A DNA stretch of 9,164 nucleotides from an archaeon (GTDB lineage: Archaea; Thermoproteota; QMWL01), in contig QMWL02000023.1 in NCBI GenBank assembly GCA_003661605.2, positions 1 through 9,164 of the forward strand, given 5' to 3'. The translations under genes and the position numbers were made by a program. The notes beneath the pieces were generated by a model. The model saw only the letters and a program-made list of their open reading frames with translations, was not told the DNA's origin and ran no database searches. Positions 1 to 6,894 of this stretch are shown in pieces. Each line of letters begins with the position of its first letter. Positions within the stretch are counted from its first letter, which is position 1.

Positions 1-31
1 AACGTACACAAACGAAGCTTACCGCACTCCG

Positions 32-481
32 TTGAGCGACGCGATTAGGGAGCTGGGTCGCGAGGTGTGGGGTCTTTGGCGCGTCTTTGATACCATAGCT
101 TACGAACGTGCTTACGCGGCACGGAGTATCGTGAGGCGAAGAGGGCTTCCTGTCGATGAGCTACAGGCTTTAATGTATGACCACTATCATCGAACGATTC
201 GAGGCTGGTTTCATAGCAGGGTTCCACGTACTCTCGACGAGGTTAGACAAGCGCTTTTCGAACTCTGGTGGCTCTGCTACTTCTACGTTCGGATTTATGC
301 GCAGTCGGTAGTACGGTACTTCGATCAGGTGAAGGAGGATGTGGAGGCGTGGGAGTTGTTCTGCTACAATTACAGACAGTTTCTGGAACAGCTAGATGAG
401 GTCCTTCGCCGAGCGGGGATGGAAGAGCTTCGTATTCAGTCCCTCTGGATAGAAGCGGTGGTCGAGGGAGCCGAGCATTAA
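32..481 (+). CDS. Unrecognised aromatic-rich helical protein, possibly 5'-truncated
   Basis: I do not recognise this protein. From the TTG at 32 it is 149 residues, rich in Trp, Tyr, Arg and Glu, with long amphipathic stretches and no signal peptide or clear membrane segment. The most hydrophobic part, around residues 78-96 (FELWWLCYFYVRIYAQSVV), is broken by Arg and reads more like a buried helix than a membrane span. The pattern suggests a soluble helical bundle. No catalytic motif or Cys/His metal site is visible. The reading frame stays open to base 2, and no Shine-Dalgarno motif precedes the TTG, so the true start may lie outside the window. It ends 67 bases before the purF ATG, on the same strand, so the two may be co-transcribed. 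The frame itself is convincing: the composition is protein-like throughout and it fills the space up to purF. Its function is unknown. Confidence 0.6.
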   Translation: MSDAIRELGREVWGLWRVFDTIAYERAYAARSIVRRRGLPVDELQALMYDHYHRTIRGWFHSRVPRTLDEVRQALFELWWLCYFYVRIYAQSVVRYFDQVKEDVEAWELFCYNYRQFLEQLDEVLRRAGMEELRIQSLWIEAVVEGAEH

Positions 482-548
482 AAGTGGCGGGTAGTCACGG
501 GGGGGGACGGGCGTTATCGGGCTCTACGCGTTTGATGAGGCGTGGCGG
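482..548 (+). other. Conserved PurF N-terminus without an in-frame start, behind a G8 run
   Basis: Bases 507-548, read in the purF frame, encode TGVIGLYAFDEAWR, which matches the conserved first strand of PurF (normally Cys-Gly-Val/Ile-x-Gly at the processed N-terminus). In this frame a TAG at 492-494 is followed by no ATG, GTG or TTG until 549. A run of eight G lies at 499-506. A GTG at 484 in the +1 frame would join the PurF frame if the run had nine G, giving a short glycine-rich leader. Possible explanations are a homopolymer sequencing error, slippage or frameshifting at the run, a non-standard start codon, or a decayed start. In all of these, Thr (ACG, 507-509) stands where the catalytic Cys belongs. 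Confidence 0.7.
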
Positions 549-1883
549 ATGGCACGATTCGCATACTATGGGCTTCTGGCGCTCCAGCATCGAGGGCAAG
601 AAACGTGTGGTGCTGCAACATGGGATAAGCAGCTTCACCGATTCTCGGCACCTGGTCTAGTAGATCAGGTATTTACCGAATCGGTCCTCGAGAAGCTCCC
701 CGGCTGGGTAGCGTGTGGTGCGGTTACCGCCGTCCCAGAGAAAGAGGTTGGTTTGATACAGCCAGTTTCTGCGCGAACTGGTGTCCGCTTGGTTCTTTGC
801 ACGAATGGTCGGGTGTTTAACTACAGGGAGTTGGCTCAGAAGTATGACGTGCCTGCGTGGAGCGATGCCCAAGTTTTGGCAGAGGTGTTGAGTCGAAAGC
901 TGCAACAAAGCGATCCCCTTGAAGCAGTCGGCGAACTTCATGAGGAGGTGGTGGGTACCTTCTCTTTTGTAGCAATTACAGAGCGGGGAGAGCTGATAGC
1001 TGCGCGCGATCCCACGGGGCTCAAGCCGCTCGTAATCGGTAGCTTTGGATTCGATTATGGTGTAATAGCTTCGGAGAGCTGCGCTATGGATGTGATTGGA
1101 GCGGATTTCAAACACGATATAGAGCCTGGGGAAGCGTACCTGTTTACGCCATATAGCATCGAACGCAAACGATTTGCAGAGCCGAATCCCCGCTACTGCG
1201 CTTTCGAATACGTGTACATGGCTAGACCGGATTCCATCATCAACGGGATCAGCGTCTACGAAGTCCGCATGCGAATTGGAGAAAAGCTAGCGGAGGAAGC
1301 AGCAGTTGAGGGAGCGGATGTGGTTGTTGGTGTTCCTGAAACCGCAATCCCATTTGCAATGGCATATGCAAATCGTACCAGTACGCCTATTCACATGGGG
1401 TTTGTTCGAACGGGTAGGCGTATCCGTAGTGCGATCAAACCAACGCAGTTTGAGCGACTGGTTGGAGTTCAGCTGAAGCTCAATCCGATACGGAGGGCGG
1501 TGGCGGGTAAGAAGATCGTGATTATCGACGACAGCGTTGTACGAGGTACGACAACTAAGAATACGGTAAACATGCTGAGGAATAGGTTGGGGGTAAAGGA
1601 GGTACATGTACGAATTGGAAGCCCGCGTTTAATCGCTCCATGCCCCTTCGGTGTTGAGGTTCCAGCGCGGGACGAACTTATTGCAGCACACCTTACAGAT
1701 GAGGAGGTTGCAGCGGTCACGGGTGCGGATACCTTCTGCTGGTTAAGCATAGAGGGGCTTGTGGAAGCGATTGGAACACCACGAGAACACCTTTGCCTAG
1801 GATGCTTTACTGGGCAGCACATCGAGGTTGCACAGCGTGGGATGGAGTTCTTGAAAGAGCTGAAGGAAGCGGTTGCAGGATGA
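549..1883 (+). CDS. purF: PurF-like amidophosphoribosyltransferase with degenerate glutaminase site
   Basis: The PurF family makes 5-phosphoribosylamine from PRPP and an amino donor, the first step of purine synthesis. Numbered from the ATG at 549 (444 residues), the N-terminal class II amidotransferase fold shows LALQHRGQE (10-18), an oxyanion-type Asn86-Gly87, Asp106 and RDPTGLKPL (153-161). The phosphoribosyltransferase domain has the PRPP signature IVIIDDSVVRGTTTKN (323-338). All four Fe-S ligands of the Bacillus-type enzyme are present: Cys217, Cys365, Cys416 and Cys419. The glutamine site is abnormal: the canonical H-x-R-Y segment reads A-V-T-A (58-61), and the N-terminal Cys is missing. 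The flexible loop (K-N-R-Y-V-G-R-T in typical enzymes) is altered to RTGRRIRS (287-294). The fold's first strand is encoded upstream of this ATG, so the real N-terminus is uncertain. It probably uses free ammonia, or is a paralogue with another role. Family assignment is certain; canonical activity is not. Confidence 0.9.
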   Translation: MARFAYYGLLALQHRGQETCGAATWDKQLHRFSAPGLVDQVFTESVLEKLPGWVACGAVTAVPEKEVGLIQPVSARTGVRLVLCTNGRVFNYRELAQKYDVPAWSDAQVLAEVLSRKLQQSDPLEAVGELHEEVVGTFSFVAITERGELIAARDPTGLKPLVIGSFGFDYGVIASESCAMDVIGADFKHDIEPGEAYLFTPYSIERKRFAEPNPRYCAFEYVYMARPDSIINGISVYEVRMRIGEKLAEEAAVEGADVVVGVPETAIPFAMAYANRTSTPIHMGFVRTGRRIRSAIKPTQFERLVGVQLKLNPIRRAVAGKKIVIIDDSVVRGTTTKNTVNMLRNRLGVKEVHVRIGSPRLIAPCPFGVEVPARDELIAAHLTDEEVAAVTGADTFCWLSIEGLVEAIGTPREHLCLGCFTGQHIEVAQRGMEFLKELKEAVAG

Positions 1884-2269
1884 GCAAGCAAGAAGGTACG
1901 CGGGAGGAGGTACGAGTAGAGGTAGTTCCCGTTCGTGTTCGAGAGCTACGAGACCTTGCGCGTGCGGTGGCTGCAATAGCTTCCTTTGGCTCTACGCCCC
2001 TTCAGATGCCACTCATCCTTCACTTCGAGCGAGATGGGCAGCATGTGTATGGAACAGTAGTAACGTTGCATGCTTTTCGTAGCTACCACGGGCTTCCAGT
2101 GTTTCTCTACCTGGAAACGGACTCGCCGCTTGAGGGGAACTATGTCCTCGTACGGACGGATACGGATACCCGGAAAGAGGAGCTAGAGATAGCTTATGCG
2201 ATAAAACGAGGCTGGCTAGCGATCCCGATAATTAACCTGGCTGAGAAGCCCGCTTTCGTACCTCTTTAG
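1880..2269 (+). CDS. Conserved-looking 129-residue protein coupled to purF, function unknown
   Basis: The ATG at 1880 overlaps the purF stop as ATGA, which suggests translational coupling. A longer version of this frame starts at 1793 inside purF, but its extra residues are simply purF read in another frame. The first 20 residues are charged and probably flexible. The rest looks like a compact alpha/beta protein: a helix at about 21-36, then alternating hydrophobic strands with MPLILHFE (43-50), HVYGTVV (55-61), GLPVFLYLE (71-79) and NYVLVRT (87-93), ending in GWLAIPIINL (111-120). There are no cysteines, no membrane segments and no nucleotide-binding loop. I cannot assign a family. The coupling to a PurF lacking its glutaminase residues makes a partner or regulator role possible, but that is inference. 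Its last 38 bases overlap the convergent PhoU/TrkA_C gene. Confidence 0.75.
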   Translation: MSKQEGTREEVRVEVVPVRVRELRDLARAVAAIASFGSTPLQMPLILHFERDGQHVYGTVVTLHAFRSYHGLPVFLYLETDSPLEGNYVLVRTDTDTRKEELEIAYAIKRGWLAIPIINLAEKPAFVPL

Positions 2270-3446
2270 CAGGACGGGACGCCAGACGGCGTATGATCTT
2301 CTCACCTTCACGAGTACCGCTGACGATGAGGACGTCGCCTGCTTGAAGCCGAAAGTCTTCAGACGGGTTACGGAACCAACGGCGTTCGCGGCGAATTGCT
2401 GAAACGGTGGCCTCTGCTAGATCGAGTAAGTTAAGCTCTCTGATCTCCTTCCCGTCCATTGCGGACCCAGGCTTTACGGTTACGCGATAGACGGTGTCGG
2501 GGCTTTCTTCGATAGCGAGTTTAAGAACAGGATGCGGCTCAAGTTCAAGAACGACGTTAGCGATGCTGCGAGCTGCATCGCCTATGCTTTCCGCAGCTAC
2601 GCCTATCTGAAGCAATCCTGCGATAGCACGAGGTTGATCACGAGGGCAGATTTCAAGCACGCGGTCGGCGAACATCATACTAAGGTCATCGAGCTGTGCT
2701 TCTAACTTCAGGACCTCTTCTGCAATATCTTTGCTATTGTAAAGTACGGCGCTGTAGGCGAGGTCGACGGCGATCTCTGACAGGTCTTTGAGGTCGAGAA
2801 CGACGCGTCGGAGCTGACGGAGTTGTTCTGAGGCTTCGGTATCTGGTGCGGGTAGTGCTTGCTCCACTGACTCTCCTCCCGCCATGTCACGGAAGAGTGT
2901 GATTCCTGCTTCAGAGCCCCACGCAACGATGATGTCTCCTGGTCGGAAACGGAAGTCGGTGCTTGGAGATAGAACCCAGCGCTTACCGCGGCGTACAGCT
3001 ATGATGTCAATAGCAGCCCCTATCGCATCGTAAACTTCGCGGAGGCTGGTCCCGACGAGAGGAGCACCTTCAGCTACTTCAACCTTTACGAGGCGGTCCT
3101 CGCTCTCAGATAGTGCCTGAACGAAGATAGGGTGTATGCGCTTACGTATGGTGAGTGCAGCGATGTCAGCGAGAGCGTCGGAGATGCGGTCGGTTGCGTC
3201 TGCAACTTCGAGAACGCCGAGCAGCTGTTCTGCATCCTCTGCATCGTGTGCAGCTAGCATGGCGTTCATGCGAAGGATGTTGCGAAGCCTATCGATTTCC
3301 TCCTCTATGGCGAGAACTTCTTCCGCGATATCGGGGTCATTGAAGAGGACGGAGGAGTAGGCTAGATCGGCCATTAGGGAGGTGAGCGCACGGAGCCGCA
3401 CGAGGAGGTCCTTAATACCCGCAGGTTTGTAGTGGATGCGTTGCAA
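2232..3446 (-). CDS. Duplicated PhoU-TrkA_C protein, probable regulator of the MgtE-like permease
   Basis: This soluble protein has 404 residues and two copies of a PhoU-plus-TrkA_C module. PhoU-like helical domains lie at about 11-110 and 212-305, and TrkA C-terminal (RCK_C) domains at about 115-187 and 316-388. The duplication is plain in the sequence: DLAYSSVLFNDPDIAEEVL (27-45) and DLAYSAVLYNSKDIAEEVL (228-246) align almost residue for residue, and each RCK_C copy ends in a similar strand (RPGDIIVAWGS and QAGDVLIVSGT). PhoU/TrkA_C proteins of this kind (COG3273) often accompany COG1824 permeases in archaea, as here. RCK_C domains in other systems bind small ligands, including c-di-AMP; no ligand can be read from this sequence. 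The TTG at 3446 directly follows an in-frame TAA, so it is the earliest start. An internal GTG at residue 16 is less likely because it would remove the start of the PhoU motif. It lies 46 bases downstream of the second permease half. Confidence 0.88.
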   Translation of the reverse strand: MQRIHYKPAGIKDLLVRLRALTSLMADLAYSSVLFNDPDIAEEVLAIEEEIDRLRNILRMNAMLAAHDAEDAEQLLGVLEVADATDRISDALADIAALTIRKRIHPIFVQALSESEDRLVKVEVAEGAPLVGTSLREVYDAIGAAIDIIAVRRGKRWVLSPSTDFRFRPGDIIVAWGSEAGITLFRDMAGGESVEQALPAPDTEASEQLRQLRRVVLDLKDLSEIAVDLAYSAVLYNSKDIAEEVLKLEAQLDDLSMMFADRVLEICPRDQPRAIAGLLQIGVAAESIGDAARSIANVVLELEPHPVLKLAIEESPDTVYRVTVKPGSAMDGKEIRELNLLDLAEATVSAIRRERRWFRNPSEDFRLQAGDVLIVSGTREGEKIIRRLASRPAKEVRKRASQPG

Positions 3447-3474
3447 TTAGGACGCTTTTGCTTCTCACGCACCG

Positions 3475-3483
3475 TATTAAACC
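3475..3483 (-). promoter_or_regulatory. Possible TATA box for the PhoU-TrkA_C gene
   Basis: On the - strand this reads GGTTTAATA. Its centre is about 30 bases from the TTG start at 3446, so transcription starting some 25 bases downstream would give an almost leaderless mRNA. That would fit the lack of a Shine-Dalgarno motif before this gene. The match is modest, and the gene may equally be read from the operon upstream. Confidence 0.3.
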
Positions 3484-3492
3484 TTGCTGTGG

Positions 3493-4038
3493 CTAGCTGA
3501 GGAGGAGGAAGGCGGTAAGAAGAATAGCGGAAGCGCCGACTAGGTCGGCTAAGGTGGTGATTACGGGGATAGATACATTATCGGGGTCCAGCCCCCGAAG
3601 GAAGGCGAGAATCGATACTAATCCTGCGAGTAGGATCATTGCTACGAGGGTGATGTAGATTGCAGTATAGGGCGCGAGTAGTAGTATGAGCAAGGGGGTT
3701 GTTGCGATGAAGTTAGGAGCACCAACGATGACGAGCGCGGTTGCGCATACGGTTGCTGAAGCAGTAACGAGCCCTGCTTCGCGTAGGTGGAAGGCGTGCT
3801 TAATCCGAGGTGCTACAAGACCTAAGTGTAGGCGTGTAGAGAGACGTGCCGCGTAAATGCACCCCGCTTCCCCAGCGAGGTTGATAATTGGAGGGAGGAT
3901 GAACAGAAGGTATGCGGTCTGCGTTAGTTGGTGGTGAACGGAGTACAGGATACCACCTGCTAGGCTTTCTATTACGATAGTGAGGAAAGCAAAGGGAAGT
4001 TGTTCGAACGCTATTCGATGTGCGCGGTAGTAGCTCAT
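3493..4038 (-). CDS. MgtE-like (SLC41-type) divalent cation permease, second half
   Basis: This integral membrane protein of 181 residues has about five hydrophobic segments: 13-30, 42-58, 87-107, 112-141 (likely two) and 168-180. It corresponds to one MgtE transmembrane domain of the archaeal COG1824 type and lacks the cytosolic N and CBS domains of bacterial MgtE. The family signatures are AGEAGCIYAARLSTRLHLG (55-73), which corresponds to the glycine-rich pore-helix region, and RGLDPDNVSIPVITTLADL (148-166), with the DPDN motif and an acidic residue at 165. The ATG at 4038 overlaps the stop of the first half as ATGA, so the two are probably made together and assemble as a heterodimer. Magnesium is the usual substrate of the superfamily. 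The exact ion here is inferred, and cobalt or another divalent metal remains possible. Confidence 0.85.
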   Translation of the reverse strand: MSYYRAHRIAFEQLPFAFLTIVIESLAGGILYSVHHQLTQTAYLLFILPPIINLAGEAGCIYAARLSTRLHLGLVAPRIKHAFHLREAGLVTASATVCATALVIVGAPNFIATTPLLILLLAPYTAIYITLVAMILLAGLVSILAFLRGLDPDNVSIPVITTLADLVGASAILLTAFLLLS

Positions 4039-4583
4039 AGTAGGGGGAGGAATAGGAGGATTGTTGCTAGGAGCGCGAGGAAGCCTATGATGTCGCCGAG
4101 CGAGGTAGCGAGAGGGATGACGACGTTGTCAGGGTTGATTCCGCGATAGTAGGTGAACATAGCGATGAGCATTATGACTAGGTTTGTAGGTAGGGAGGCG
4201 AGGAGCCCAGCGGCGACAGTTACAGCGACTAGGATGGGAAGGCTGTATTGTTGTCCCGTCCAAAAGTACGCGAGAATGCCGATTGAGGAAGTCATGATGA
4301 CGGTTACGAAAATGGCACCGATCCAGTTGTTCAATACCTCGCGGTCGAAGCGCCAAGGGCGGATTACACCGAGGTGAAGACCCGTGCTTAGACGTGCAGC
4401 TAGTGCACCACTAACATCGCCACGAAGTGCAAGAAGAGCAGGCAAAATGAGGAGAATCGGTGGAAAGCGCTCAATGAGAGAGGTTTGGTAAGCGAGAAGA
4501 ATACCAACAACCGACTCAATAAGTAAAGTAGTCAGCTGGGTCGACGTGACTTCAGCAAGCTCTCGACTTCTGAGTAGAGGCAA
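4035..4583 (-). CDS. MgtE-like (SLC41-type) divalent cation permease, first half
   Basis: This is a 182-residue membrane protein paralogous to its downstream neighbour. Hydrophobic segments lie at about 17-32, 42-53, 87-106, 115-145 (probably two) and 167-182. It carries the matching signatures RGDVSGALAARLSTGLHLG (54-72) and RGINPDNVVIPLATSLGDI (147-165), where the usual DPDN reads NPDN. The ARLST-LHLG core is shared with the second half, which shows the pair arose by duplication. In eukaryotic SLC41 proteins two such halves are fused in one chain; here they are separate genes. The start is a TTG with no clear Shine-Dalgarno motif. The frame has no ATG, GTG or TTG nearer the purL stop, so this is the best choice. 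It lies 37 bases after purL on the same strand. Confidence 0.83.
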   Translation of the reverse strand: MPLLRSRELAEVTSTQLTTLLIESVVGILLAYQTSLIERFPPILLILPALLALRGDVSGALAARLSTGLHLGVIRPWRFDREVLNNWIGAIFVTVIMTSSIGILAYFWTGQQYSLPILVAVTVAAGLLASLPTNLVIMLIAMFTYYRGINPDNVVIPLATSLGDIIGFLALLATILLFLPLL

Positions 4584-4620
4584 GGCACGGTGAAACTGCT
4601 TGACGTAAAAGTGGTTTACA

Positions 4621-6855
4621 CTAAGGCGGATAGCGTTCGTGCATTATGCGTGGGAGCGCGCGCTCCCACAAATCGGAGATTTCTACGAGATCGCGGTTTA
4701 CAAGCTGTCGTTTGCCAAACCTAAGGACGAAGCACTTCTCCGTAGTAACCCGACCGATAACCCGAACAGGTACGCCGCGTAGTTGAGCGATAGCAATAGC
4801 CGCCTTAACATCGTCTGGACGGCATTCAAGCACAAAGCGGCTGTGGGTTTCAGAGAATAACAACTCGTCGATGCGTATGCGAGCACGAGGAGCGCGCGCT
4901 ACATCGGCATCTACGCCAAACCCACCCTTAATCGCCATTTCAGCAATTGCAATAGCAAGACCTCCCTTACTAACATCGTGTACTGCGACACAGCGATCAG
5001 CACGGATAATTTCCTGAACAACAAGTAAGCTCCTCCTCTCTCGCTCTGGAACGAACTTAGGGACTCGACCACCGACAAAGCCCAGTACTTCTTCAAAGTA
5101 TTCACTCCCTCCGCACTCAGCGTACGTGCGTCCAACTACGACGATGTAGTTACCTGGCTGTTTGAACGCCATTGTACGGACGTAGCTGAGATCTTCGATA
5201 AGTCCGAGCATAACGACAAACACAGTAGGTTTTACGGCGCGTCCGGTTCGCTCGTCTTCGTTGTAGAAGCTGACATTACCACCGACACAGGGGATCTCAA
5301 GGCTACGAAGAGCGTAATTAAGCCCGTAGATCGCTCTCTTGAACTGCCAGTAATGCTCGGGTTTCTCAGGATTACCCATGTTCACACCATCGGTGACTGC
5401 TAGTGGAACGGCACCAACAGCGGTCACGTTTCGAGCAGCTTCAGCAACAGCGCCAGCAGTTCCGTGGAAGGGATCTAGAAAGCTGTGCTTGCTATTGCAG
5501 TCAGCGGTTATGGCGATGGCTTTGTTAGGGACTTCGAAGAGGCGGAGGACCGCGGCGTCACCGTCACCAGGTTTTACAACCGTACGATCTCCGACCTCGT
5601 GATCGTACTGTCGGTATACCCATGCGCGAGAGCAGATGTTAGGGGAGGCGAGGAGCTTGAGAAAAGCGTCTTCGAGGTCGGGGTAGGGAGGAGGCTTGGG
5701 TTTACGGCGTATTTCGTCTAAGTATGCGGGACGCTTTGCGCGCCGAGGCGGTTCGTAGACTTCTGTAAGGATTGTAGGGGGAAGATCGGCAACCAGCTGC
5801 CCGAGGAGGAAGACGCGGAGTCGCCCGCTACTGGTTACTCGACCCACAACAGAGTAGGGAATCCCGTACTTGCGTAGGATACCAAGAACGGTGGGAACGC
5901 CTTTGGGGTCAACGACCAGCATCATACGCTCCTGGGACTCGGAGAGCATGTACTCGTAGGGGTGCATACCTGCTTCGCGTATGTGTACATTTTCCAGAAA
6001 GAGGTCGACGCCCACTCCACCCTTTGAAGCCATTTCAGAGCTACAGCATGTTAAGCCGCCGCCACCGAGGTCCTTAATCCCGTGTACGTAGCCCGTGCTA
6101 AGCACTTCTAGTACGGCTTCGATGAGAAGCTTTTCCATGAAGGGATCGCCTATCTGAACTGCTGGACGGTCCTCTTCAGACCTCTCGCTTATGGGACGAG
6201 ATGCAAAGGTCACGCCGTGAATGCCGTCACGCCCTGTGGAACCACCGATGAGTATGAGAATGTCGCCAGGATGCCGCATTTCTCCCTTGACAATGCGATC
6301 CTTTCGGACGATGCCTATGCACGCAACGTTAACGAGGCAGTTGGTTTCAAAGGATTCGTCAAACTCGATGTCCCCTCCCACTGTTGGTACACCGATGCAG
6401 TTGCCGTAGTCAGCGATTCCCTTTACTACATAGTTCAGTAGCCACTTGGCGTGGTCGCTTTTCCGCGGGTCTCCGAAGCGTAGGGGGTCAAGAAGCGCGA
6501 TTGGACGAGCGCCTACGGCGAGAATATCGCGTACGATACCGCCAATTCCTGTAGCTGCGCCATTGTAAGGCTCAATAGCAGATGGGTGATTGTGACTTTC
6601 GATTTTGAAAGCGATTGCCCACCCATCGCCAATGTCAACAACTCCCGCGTCATAGCCAGGTCCAACAAGAACGCGCGGACCTCTTCGGGGGAGAATGCGA
6701 AGTACGCGTTTGCTGCTCTTGTAGCTACAGTGCTCTGACCACATGATGTCAATCATACCAGCCTCTACGGGAGTAGGTTCTCGACCCAGACGACGGCGTA
6801 CTTCCTCGACTTCCTCAGCAGTCAGCGATGTGGAGACACCGCCGAGTTCGACCAC
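4621..6855 (-). CDS. purL: Phosphoribosylformylglycinamidine synthase subunit PurL (small type)
   Basis: PurL converts FGAR to FGAM using ATP and ammonia, the fourth step of purine synthesis. The 744-residue length fits the small PurL of archaea and Gram-positive bacteria, which works with separate PurS and PurQ; neither gene is in this window. The residues look intact: MWSEHCSYKSS (38-48, with the conserved His), ESHNHPSAIEPYNGAATG (86-103), KDLGGGGLTCCSSEMASKGG (261-280), SESQERM (305-311), DCNSKHSFLDPF (452-463) in the second repeat, and VHDVSKGGLAIAIAEMA (625-641). The GTG at 6855 is the first possible start after an in-frame TAA and puts 10 residues before the conserved LTAEEVEEVRRRLGREP. 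No strong Shine-Dalgarno motif is present. It lies 39 bases downstream of the HTH regulator, so the two are probably co-transcribed, with the transporter genes following. Confidence 0.96.
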   Translation of the reverse strand: MVELGGVSTSLTAEEVEEVRRRLGREPTPVEAGMIDIMWSEHCSYKSSKRVLRILPRRGPRVLVGPGYDAGVVDIGDGWAIAFKIESHNHPSAIEPYNGAATGIGGIVRDILAVGARPIALLDPLRFGDPRKSDHAKWLLNYVVKGIADYGNCIGVPTVGGDIEFDESFETNCLVNVACIGIVRKDRIVKGEMRHPGDILILIGGSTGRDGIHGVTFASRPISERSEEDRPAVQIGDPFMEKLLIEAVLEVLSTGYVHGIKDLGGGGLTCCSSEMASKGGVGVDLFLENVHIREAGMHPYEYMLSESQERMMLVVDPKGVPTVLGILRKYGIPYSVVGRVTSSGRLRVFLLGQLVADLPPTILTEVYEPPRRAKRPAYLDEIRRKPKPPPYPDLEDAFLKLLASPNICSRAWVYRQYDHEVGDRTVVKPGDGDAAVLRLFEVPNKAIAITADCNSKHSFLDPFHGTAGAVAEAARNVTAVGAVPLAVTDGVNMGNPEKPEHYWQFKRAIYGLNYALRSLEIPCVGGNVSFYNEDERTGRAVKPTVFVVMLGLIEDLSYVRTMAFKQPGNYIVVVGRTYAECGGSEYFEEVLGFVGGRVPKFVPERERRSLLVVQEIIRADRCVAVHDVSKGGLAIAIAEMAIKGGFGVDADVARAPRARIRIDELLFSETHSRFVLECRPDDVKAAIAIAQLRGVPVRVIGRVTTEKCFVLRFGKRQLVNRDLVEISDLWERALPRIMHERYPP
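4650..4669. repeat. Perfect 20-bp GC-rich palindrome inside the 3' end of purL
   Basis: Two 10-base arms (GTGGGAGCGC and its exact complement) meet with no spacer, 26 bases before the end of the purL stop codon. In mRNA they could form a hairpin of about 8 GC-rich pairs. In the protein the site encodes part of LWERALPRI. It may affect readthrough or mRNA ends between purL and the permease genes, or be chance; no T-run follows it. Confidence 0.5.
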
Positions 6856-6894
6856 TCTGCCTGAGTGGCTACGTGTTTAGGCGTTTACTGTCCT

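Noticed and set aside
657..1115. A 152-residue open frame on the - strand opposite purF
   Set aside because: It lies wholly within the well-supported PurF coding region, has no recognisable motif and unnatural composition, and has no start signal.
1793..1879. A longer start for the gene that follows purF
   Set aside because: The extra 29 residues are the purF end read out of frame; the ATG at 1880 in the ATGA overlap is far more natural.
1469..1891. A 140-residue open frame on the - strand opposite the end of purF
   Set aside because: It is antisense to the PRPP-binding and Fe-S regions of PurF, and its Ser/Thr/Pro-rich text shows no domain.
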